From Caprella mutica (lineage: Eukaryota; Arthropoda; Malacostraca; Amphipoda; Caprellidae): a stretch of 64,000 nucleotides of DNA. Positions 56,338-64,000 of the stretch are shown here, piece after piece. The position numbers were made by a program, and so were the translations under genes. Below the pieces are notes generated by a model. That model searched no databases. It saw only the letters and a list, made by a program, of their open reading frames with translations, and was not told the origin of the DNA. Within the stretch, counting starts at the first letter, position 1. Every line of letters begins with the position of its first letter. The stretch is taken from positions 1-64,000 of the forward strand of contig CANNZV010001585.1 in the NCBI GenBank assembly GCA_947561585.1. The letters run 5' to 3'.

Positions 56338-57485
56338 ATGGTCCGTATTTCCTGCATTGCTGTTCTAGTAGCCATTTTGGGCGTAGCTTGTTCTACCCCA
56401 ACAGATCATCATCACAAGGGAAGTTACAAAGCCGTAAGTACAGTATTGTGCTCTCTATTATATTACTATATGTAAAAGAGTATTAGATATCAAGGTAATA
56501 GAATCTTAACTTGAAAGAAACAAATTTAGTACACCTGAGCACGAGTCCGAGGCACACTGGTTAAATTTTTTGATTATACACTTTTAAATTGAGAATTTTT
56601 GATTACCTACTTTTTTGAATTTAAAATTTTTGATTAATTAACTACTTTTTCAAATTGTAACATAACTTCGATACCTTATTCATTCAACTTCACTTTATAT
56701 AAAAAAAATTACTAAATGTTAATATGTTATTTTAATTCGATTTACTAGAATACTACCAATTAACTTTTTGTACAATTTGAGAAACATAAATCTGTGAAAA
56801 TGTTAATGATAATTCCGAGATGCGCCAGTTTCCAATTTTCAATAGATGCGAAAATAATATAAGCCAATTGAAAGTACCTGGTTCTTTCTTAATCAAATGT
56901 GCTCTTTCTTTATCAGATGTGCTCTTTCTTTATCAGAATGTGCTCTTCCTTATTTGTAATTTGTTCTCTTTCCACAGGCACCCAAGCCCTACTCTTTCTC
57001 CTATGGAGTGGAAGACAAACACTACGGCCCCAACTTCATGCAAAACGAAAAGAGTGACGGCAAAAACGTCAAAGGATCTTACTCGGTACAACTTCCTGAC
57101 GGCAGAATTCAGACCGTGAGTAGTCGCAAAACAATGTTACTATTTACACAGTGTATTTCATAACCATATTTCTACAAACTAGAAAATACAGTAACGTCGC
57201 CGGTTGAAAAAGTTTCGAGCTAATATGAATTAATTTTGAATAAAAATATTACTTCAATTTGTAAATTCACCAAATAACTTCAGAAATGAAATCTTCCCAA
57301 ATTAAAGCCCATCTTTACCACTCTCATTCTTTTCCAATCACCAGGTAAAATACACCGCCGATCACCACAATGGTTTCTTTGCCGACATCTCGTACAAGGG
57401 CAAGGCCCAGTACCCCGGCAAATCCGCACACCCTCCCTTCGTTGTGAAGCCTTCCCACCACCACAACGATGGCGGATACCACTAA
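56338..57485 (+). CDS. RR-2 type cuticle protein (CPR family), three coding exons
   Basis: Exons 56,338-56,433, 56,978-57,115 and 57,345-57,485 (stop TAA at 57,483), all phase 0, encode 124 residues. Donors GTAAGT and GTGAGT and acceptors CCACAG and CACCAG are canonical. Residues 1-19 (MVRISCIAVLVAILGVACS) look like a secretion signal, so the mature protein is about 105 residues. The Rebers-Riddiford domain spans about 36-102: PYSFSYGVEDKHYGPN, then G-x8-G (GSYSVQLPDG), then YTADHHNGF, ending KGKAQYP. This is the RR-2 form, which binds chitin in cuticle, often hard cuticle. HHH at 25-27 and 116-118 could take part in catechol cross-linking. Length is normal for a small CPR protein. Close relatives are named cuticle protein 7 or pro-resilin-like; the exact orthologue cannot be fixed here. 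Confidence 0.94.
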
Positions 57486-57661
57486 ACGAAACTAATAAGG
57501 CATTTCACTAAAGAATCACAGATTCACTGCTATCGACTTTATTACTTGTATATACGACGTTTGGTTTACTCTCCATCTACTCATTCTCACTATTTCTCAT
57601 TGTTGACATCTAGCCTGTTCTAGTGGATTTTTTTTCAGTTATTGTTTACTTTTAGTCTCTC

Positions 57662-57667
57662 AATAAA
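57662..57667 (+). terminator. Polyadenylation signal of the cuticle gene
   Basis: AATAAA lies 177 bp after the stop codon, with cleavage expected some 10-30 bp downstream. It is the first AATAAA after the stop. Confidence 0.8.
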
Positions 57668-57851
57668 ATCTTTATGAAAACTTCCTATCAATATCATTAT
57701 AACTTTATATAGGAAATTAGAAGCTAGAAAATGAAGTCTAACAACATTTAAATCCATTAATACAAAAAATGTGAAGATGAAGATAAAAGGAACTTTTAAG
57801 TTTCAATCTGAAGAATATTTCGATAAATTTTAAATCCCTAAACAAAACAAT

Positions 57852-59260
57852 TTAGTTTATTGCATAAAGTTCACTATTGTACCAATGTAAACTAACTAAA
57901 TGAACAAAATCATAATATATCAAGGAACCCTCTCTCTGAACTAAAAAAAGTTTTTTTAAGTAATACATAAATTTGAAAATATCAGGGTAAATGCAACTAT
58001 TCAAATGGAGTATCAAAGCATTATACATATTCAGCAGAGTGTCAGTTGGTATCGCAGTCCCTATCTTACTGAGTACACCAATAAATCTAGACAACGAAGT
58101 AGTTATCTTATTAATATGAGACACGAAATTAAGGTTTCTATCCAGAGTAACACCAAGAAATTTTATTTCATTTACAGGTTCAATAGCACAACCGTTCATC
58201 ATCACTGGTCCAATATCAAAATTGCCTATGTAGGAGAATACGATATATTTGGTTTTGCTAGAATTTATCATAATCCTATTGCAGCCCATCCATTTGGAAA
58301 CATCACATAAATTAGAATTAATTTCATTATTTATCGTTGTAAGACATTTTCTGGGAAATCTAATCGATAAAGTAGAGTCGTCTGCAAAGAGATTGAATTA
58401 AAAAAAATAATTACATATAGGGAAATTATTGAAAAAAATCAAGAACAACTGGCCTCTTAACACACTCCCCTGGGGTACCCCACAAGTCACATCACGAACC
58501 TTCGAAGATATGTACTGTTAAATATGACGCGTTGTTTACGTTCAGATAAGTACGAGCGGAACCATGACAGTGGGACACCCCTTACATCATAGTGGGAGAG
58601 CTTACTCAATAATACAGAATGAAGGACAGAATCAAAAGCTTTCTTAAGGTCAAGAAACATAGAAAAATACAAGTCATTATCATCCAAAGATGAGTAAATA
58701 TCACTCACCAAATTAAGGACAGCTTGGGTAGTGGACTTATCACGTCTGAAACCGTATTGATGACGATATATTATATTATTTCTCTCAAAATATTCAGTTA
58801 ACTGATTATAGACTACTCTCTCGTAAATCTTTGAATAAGTCGATAATACAAAAATAGGCCTATAGTTATTTACACACTCTCTGAAGCCGCCCTTATGCAA
58901 AGGAACAACATTAGCAAATTTTAGGCTAGCCGGAAACTTACCAAGTACAAGTGAATTGTTAACAAGAGAGCATATCCCTGGAGATAGTTTATCCGATAAC
59001 TCATTTAAGAATTTAACTGGCAGAGAGTGAACATCACAGGACTTGTTCTTCAGTTTGCTAATAACGCTATCGATATCATTTGGAGAAATGGGGTTAAAAA
59101 ACATAGAATTAACAAAATTACCAAACAAATAGTCATGATGGTTACCGACATGATTTATAAAATTATCACTGATACTCTCTCCTATAGAGGAGAAATGATT
59201 ATTAAATTTGTTAGAAATACTTAAAGGGTCTGAGACTATAATTATTGCCGTTCTCATCAA
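57852..59260 (-). pseudogene. LINE reverse transcriptase remnant
   Basis: Motifs in order on the minus strand: VVPLHKGG and NNYRPIFVLSTYSKIYERVV, HQYGFRRDKST, the palm motif LDLKKAFDS (about 58,654-58,628), GVPQGS (58,481-58,464), then the catalytic FADD (58,389-58,378) and FLGVTLDRNLNF of the thumb. A frame change lies between ORF piece 59,260-58,487 and GVPQGS, and another at the A/T run near 58,400. Both catalytic aspartate motifs survive. The C-terminus is lost near 57,850. Clade placement beyond CR1/jockey-like is uncertain. Confidence 0.92.
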
Positions 59261-59541
59261 TCAACGAAAAATTGAAAGATTTTTTATCAGCCTTGTATGA
59301 TTACATTGATTATTTTCCATGTTTTACGCATGTCGCTCTTAAACTCAGAAAATTTCTGTTGGTAATAGGATTTCTATTTTTTTCTCTTATCACAGCGGTA
59401 ACCATATTTATATATCTACTGTAAACAGAACGGCTCATCCTACCAGACTAAAGCAGAACATAATAATCAGCATGTGTTTTAATTTTCTTCTTGGTGTCAA
59501 GATCAATCCAAGGTTTCACGAAATCCTTGTATGATATAGTT

Positions 59542-60473
59542 CTACGAATAATACATAATAGTACTGTCAAGTAAAGAGATTCCGTCATCAACATCCTCAG
59601 ATCTATCTACAATAGAAAAATCGTGGTTGAATATTGCATTAAAAAAATTAGATACAGAAATATTGGTATGTAATCTATGTTTAATTTTTCTGACCTGCCT
59701 AAAATTTGCATCAATAAACAATTCTTTTCTAATGATGAAGATTAAATAGTGATCAGATATATCTATAGGAATAATTCCAGCTGTTAAATTAGAAGTGTTA
59801 TTAGAAAAAATATTCTCAAGTAAAGAAAGTCTATTGTCACTCACCCTAGTAGGTTTGGAAATTGTAGGACTAAAGAAAGTGCACAAACTTAGTATTAATA
59901 AAACTCATAGAATTAGGATTACTATGAACAGTCAGTAGGTCTAAATTGAAGTCCCCACAGATTTGGATAGAGTGAAAGCTGTCCATTGAGATAGTTTGAA
60001 GACTATTTTCAAATTCATTTAAAAATTGGTCAATTGAACCACCAGGTGGGCCTGTACATTATTCCAACTGCTTGTTTCTTACTCCTACTTCATTTATAAC
60101 AATTTCTCACAAAAACAGACACACCTCCACCCTTCCTATTAATGGCTCTTGTTACGTGATGTGGAGTACATCCATCAAAATCAACCAAATTAACAGTGTT
60201 CTCACTGAGCCATGTCTCACAAAAACTGAGGCAATCAAAATATATATTTATGCATTACCTTCAACTTTAACCCAAATCTTTATCAAAATTAGTGCTCAAA
60301 TTACGCAGCTCGTCCACCGTATAATAAAGTGACTGAACATCCTTTTTATTCAGCTCAGGAAACGAATCATTTAAGTAATTGACAGCATGGCAAAGATCTT
60401 CCTCAGCTACTTCGATGTATATATCATTGAAAAATATTACAAAATAATACTGACAAGATATCAATAAAACCAC
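59542..60473 (-). pseudogene. LINE endonuclease (APE-like) remnant
   Basis: Reading from high to low coordinates: an N-terminal piece (60,473-60,267), then ETWL (60,218-60,207) and RKGGGVSVFVRN, then YRPPGGS near 60,055-60,035, GDFN (59,956-59,945) and ISDH (SDH at 59,757-59,749). These are the catalytic landmarks of APE endonucleases in non-LTR elements. A stop after VRNCYK and frame changes near 60,060 and 59,885 break the frame. Confidence 0.88.
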
Positions 60474-60639
60474 AGGCAGTTGTGAAATATTTCAAGAACC
60501 TAATTGGTCACCACAACACACTGAAACATCTCTCACTCCACACAAAGCACTCCCACTAAAATATTCCGTACTTAGTTTGAATAGTACTTGGGTTATAACA
60601 CTAGAAAAAAAAAACATAAATTTCGTTATTGCTCTAAAT

Positions 60640-63600
60640 CAATCACCTAGAAACTGTTGCTCTGTGTCAATCACCTTGAAACCGTTGCTCTGTGTCAATC
60701 ACCTAGAAACTGTTGCTCTGTGTCAATCACATAGAAACTGCTGCTCTGTGCCAATCACCTAGAAACTGTTGCTCTGTGTCAATCACCTAGAAACTGTTGC
60801 TCTGTGTCAATCACCTAGAAACTGTTGCTCTCTGTCAATCACCTAGAAACTGTTGCTCTCTGTCAATCACCTAGAAACTGTTGCTCTGTGTCAATCACCT
60901 AGAAGCTATTGCTCTGTTTCAATCACCTAGAAACTGTTGCTTTGTGTCAATCACCTTGAAACTGTTGCTTTGTGTCAATCACCTAGAAGCTATTGCTCTG
61001 TTTCAATCACCTAGAAACTGTTGCTTTGTGTCAATCACCTAGAAACTGTTGCTTTGTGTCAATCACCTAGAAACTGTTGCTTTGTGTCAATCACCTAGAA
61101 ACTGTTGCTTTGTGTCAATCACCTAGAAACTGTTGCTTTGTGTCAATCACCTAGAAACTGTTGCTTTGTGTCAATCACCTAGAAACTGTTGCTTTGTGTC
61201 AATCACCTAGAAACTGTTGCTTTGTGTCAATCACCTAGAAACTGTTGCTCTTTGTCAATCCATAGAAACTGTTGCTCTGTGTCAATCACCTAGAAACTGT
61301 TGCTTTGTGTCAATCACCTAGAAACTGTTGCTTTGTGTCAATCACCTAGAAACTGTTGCTTTGTGTCAATCACCTAGAAACTGTTGCTTTGTGTCAATCA
61401 CCTAGAAACTGTTGCTTTGTGTCAATCACCTAGAAACTGTTGCTCTTTGTCAATCCATAGAAACTGTTGCTCTGTGTCAATCACCTAGAAACTGTTGCTT
61501 TGTGTCAATCACCTAGAAACTGTTGCTCTTTGTCAATCCATAGAAACTGTTGCTCTGTGTCAATCACCTAGAAACTGTTGCTTTGTGTCAATCACCTAGA
61601 AACTGTTGCTTTGTGTCAATCACCTAGAAACTGTTGCTTTGTGTCAATCACCTAGAAACTGTTGCTTTGTGTCAATCACCTAGAAACTGTTGCTCTTTGT
61701 CAATCCATAGAAACTGTTGCTCTGTGTCAATCACCTAGAAACTGTTGCTTTGTGTCAATCACCTAGAAACTGTTGCTTTGTGTCAATCACCTAGAAACTG
61801 TTGCTTTGTGTCAATCACCTAGAAACTGTTGCTTTGTGTCAATCACCTAGAAACTGTTGCTCTATGTCAATCACCTAGAAACTGTTGCTTTGTGTCAATC
61901 ACCTAGAAACTGTTGCTCTGTGTCAATCACCTAGAAACTGTTGCTCTGTGTCAATCACCTAGAAACTGTTGCTCTGTGTCAATCACCTAGAAACTGTTGC
62001 TTTGTGTCAATCACCTAGAAACTGTTGCTTTGTGTCAATCACCTAGAAACTGTTGCTTTGTGTCAATCACCTAGAAACTGTTGCTTTGTGTCAATCACCT
62101 AGAAACTGTTGCTTTGTGTCAATCACCTAGAAACTGTTGCTTTGTGTCAATCACCTAGAAACTGTTGCTTTGTGTCAATCACCTAGAAACTGTTGCTCTG
62201 TGTCAATCACCTAGAAACTGTTGCTCTGTCTCAATCACCTAGAAACTGTTGCTCTGTGTCAATCACCTATAAACTGTGGCTTTTTCTCAATCACCTAGAA
62301 ACTGTTGCTTCCTGTCAATCACCTAGAAACTGTTGCTCTCTGTCAATCACCTAGAAACTGTTGCTTTGTGTCAATCACCTAGAAACTGTTGCTCTCTGTC
62401 AATCACCTAGAAACTGTTGCTTTGTGTCAATCACCTAGAAACTGTTGCTCTTTGTCAATCCATAGAAACTGTTGCTCTGTGTCAATCACCTAGAAACTGT
62501 TGCTTTGTGTCAATCACCTAGAAACTGTTGCTCTCTGTCAATCACCAAGATACTGTTGCTCTGAGTCAATCCCTAAAAACTGTTGCTCTGTGTCAATCAC
62601 CAAGAAACTGTTGCTTTGTGTCAATCACCAAAAAACTGTTGCTCTGTGTCAATCACCTAGAAATTGTTTCTCTGTGTCAATCACCTACAAACTGTTGCTC
62701 TATGTCAATCACCTAGAAACTGTTGCTCTGTGTCAATCACCAAGAAACTGTTGCTTTGTGTCAATCACCTAAAAACTGTTGCTCTGTCCCAATTACCTAG
62801 AAATTGTTGCTCTGTGTCAATCACCTAGAAACTGTTGCTCTGTGTCAATCACCTAGAAACTGTTGCTTTGTGTCAATCACCTAAAAACTGTTGCTCTGTC
62901 CCAATTACCTAGAAATTGTTGCTCTATGTCAATCACCTAGAAACTGTTGCTCTGTCCCAATTACCTAGAAATTGTTGCTCTGTGTCAATCACCTAGAAAC
63001 TGTTGCTCTGTGTCAATCACCTAGAAACTGTTGCTCTGTCCCAATTACCTAGAAATTGTTGCTCTATGTCAATCACCTAGAAACTGTTCCTCTATGTCAA
63101 TCACCTAGAAACTGTTGCTCTGTGTCAATCACCTAGAAATTGTTGCTCTATGTCAATCACCTAGAAACTGTTCCTCTATGTCAATCACCTAGAAACTGTT
63201 GCTCTGTCCCAATTACCTAGAAATTGTTGCTCTGTGTCAATCACCTAGAAACTGTTGCTCTGTGTCAATCACCTAGAAACTGTTGCTCTGTCCCAATTAC
63301 CTAGAAATTGTTGCTCTATGTCAATCACCTAGAAACTGTTCCTCTATGTCAATCACCTAGAAATTGTTGCTCTATGTCAATCACCTAGAAACTGTTGCTC
63401 TCTGTCAATCACCTAGAAACTGTTGCTCTGTGTCAATCACCTAGAAATTGTTGCTCTATGTCAATCACCTAGAAACTGTTCCTCTATGTCAATCACCTAG
63501 AAACTGTTGCTCTGTCCCAATTACCTAGAAATTGTTGCTCTGTGTCAATCACCTAGAAACTGTTGCTCTGTGTCAATCACCTAGAAACTGTTGCTCTGTC

Positions 63601-63752
63601 CCAATTACCTAGAAATTGTTGCTCTATGTCAATCACCTAGAAACTGTTCCTCTATGTCAATCACCTAGAAATTGTTGCTCTATGTCAATCACCTAGAAAC
63701 TGTTGCTCTCTGTCAATCACCTAGAAACTGTTGCTCTATGTCAATCACCAAG
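60640..63752. repeat. 28-bp minisatellite, about 111 copies, with higher-order structure
   Basis: Same unit as 54,009-54,861 (CAATCACCTAGAAACTGTTG, then CT(C/T)TGTGT). The left and central parts are dominated by the CTTTGTGT form with shortened CAATCCATAG units at about 61,260, 61,455, 61,538, 61,705 and 62,460. The right part (62,770-63,700) carries CCCAATTACC and GTTCCTCTATG variants arranged in a 308-bp (11-unit) period: the stretch from about 63,207 recurs from 63,515 nearly unchanged. It ends AATCACCAAGAAAGCA like the first array. Confidence 0.98.
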
Positions 63753-63773
63753 AAAGCAAAAGAGTTACAGTCC

Positions 63774-63905
63774 CATCAATCACAATTCGTTCGTACGTTC
63801 GACCCCGTACCTTTCCACACATATTTCCCAACATATGTTACACGGTGCTCCAAGCTCACCACTGAGTCAGTATATATAGAGTCAGCTGATTGACTCAAGC
63901 ATCTC
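63774..63905 (+). promoter_or_regulatory. Second copy of the cuticle promoter
   Basis: Identical to 54,881-55,012: TATATATA at 63,871-63,878, initiator-like TCACTT with A at 63,906, and the same TGAGTCA, TGACTCA and AACATATGTT words. Differences (four) occur only to its left, between 63,753 and 63,773. It implies a second cuticle gene starting at the window edge. Confidence 0.8.
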
Positions 63906-63964
63906 ACTTTCGAGTTACACCTCCTACTGAACACACTTGACTCACACAAGCAACTCACGCTCAG
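63906..63964 (+). other. Non-coding first exon of a second cuticle gene (partial gene)
   Basis: Same 59 bases as 55,013-55,071, ending CAG|GTGAGT with the donor at 63,965. The match continues 27 bp into the intron, to 63,991; the final 9 bases of the window differ from copy 1. The coding exons would lie beyond the window. Confidence 0.75.
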
Positions 63965-64000
63965 GTGAGTGAGAAAAGAGTAGAAAAATACGATAGGGAT

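Larger units (their letters stand above)
57850..60475 (-). mobile_element. Decayed APE-type non-LTR retrotransposon
   Basis: On the minus strand an endonuclease region (about 60,475 down to 59,550) is followed by a reverse transcriptase region (59,260 down to 57,850), the order found in LINEs of the CR1/jockey group. Stops and frame changes break it into at least five pieces, so it is inactive. No nucleic-acid-binding ORF1 is visible; the element is probably truncated. It lies between the cuticle gene's poly-A signal and the second 28-bp array, inside the duplicated interval. No terminal duplications were found. Confidence 0.9.

Noticed and set aside
56820..57119. 99-codon plus-strand frame overlapping the cuticle gene
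   Set aside because: It runs out of the intron into exon 3 in a different frame from the RR domain; it is a shadow of the real exon.

Overview
This is a gene-poor, AT-rich stretch of animal nuclear DNA, almost certainly from an insect. The evidence is one spliced cuticle protein gene with a Rebers-Riddiford (RR-2 type) chitin-binding domain, GT-AG introns, a TATA promoter with a non-coding first exon and an AATAAA signal, plus a decayed APE-type non-LTR retrotransposon and many MITE-like elements. A hemipteran such as a planthopper would fit, but that is a guess; nothing here fixes the species.

Layout. From 1 to about 54,000 I see no convincing protein-coding gene. The DNA is a mosaic of (i) more than 25 unrelated minisatellite arrays with units of 15-61 bp, together roughly a quarter of the window by hand count; (ii) a palindromic MITE-like family with ends GGGTAA(A/G)TT and an internal GGTATCATGGATACC palindrome, present in at least a dozen two-armed copies and more half copies; (iii) other inverted-repeat elements: hAT-like with a perfect 8-bp target duplication at 8,870-9,064, mariner-like CAGGGTGACCCAC elements, and several larger ones whose arms are built of short tandem subrepeats; (iv) local segmental repeats between 13.7 and 20.6 kb, including a 1.4-2.6 kb tandem pair that appears to show two minisatellites in unexpanded and expanded states.

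From 54,000 to the end is the functional part. A 28-bp minisatellite (54,009-54,861) runs up to a TATA promoter and first exon (54,978-55,071). The three coding exons lie at 56,338-57,485 and encode a 124-residue secreted, histidine-rich cuticle protein. A broken, minus-strand endonuclease/reverse transcriptase element follows (57,850-60,475). A much larger array of the same 28-bp unit (60,640-63,752) then leads into a second copy of the same promoter and first exon (63,774-63,991). The two promoter copies match without a difference over about 218 bp and lie 8,893 bp apart, so a second, tandemly duplicated cuticle gene very probably begins at the window's right edge.

The cuticle gene and its truncated neighbour would be co-expressed, sharing the promoter with its AP-1-like TGA(C/G)TCA motifs. 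Long open frames inside the arrays exist because the repeat units lack stops; I do not regard them as genes. I found no operon, CRISPR array, rRNA or intact tRNA gene.
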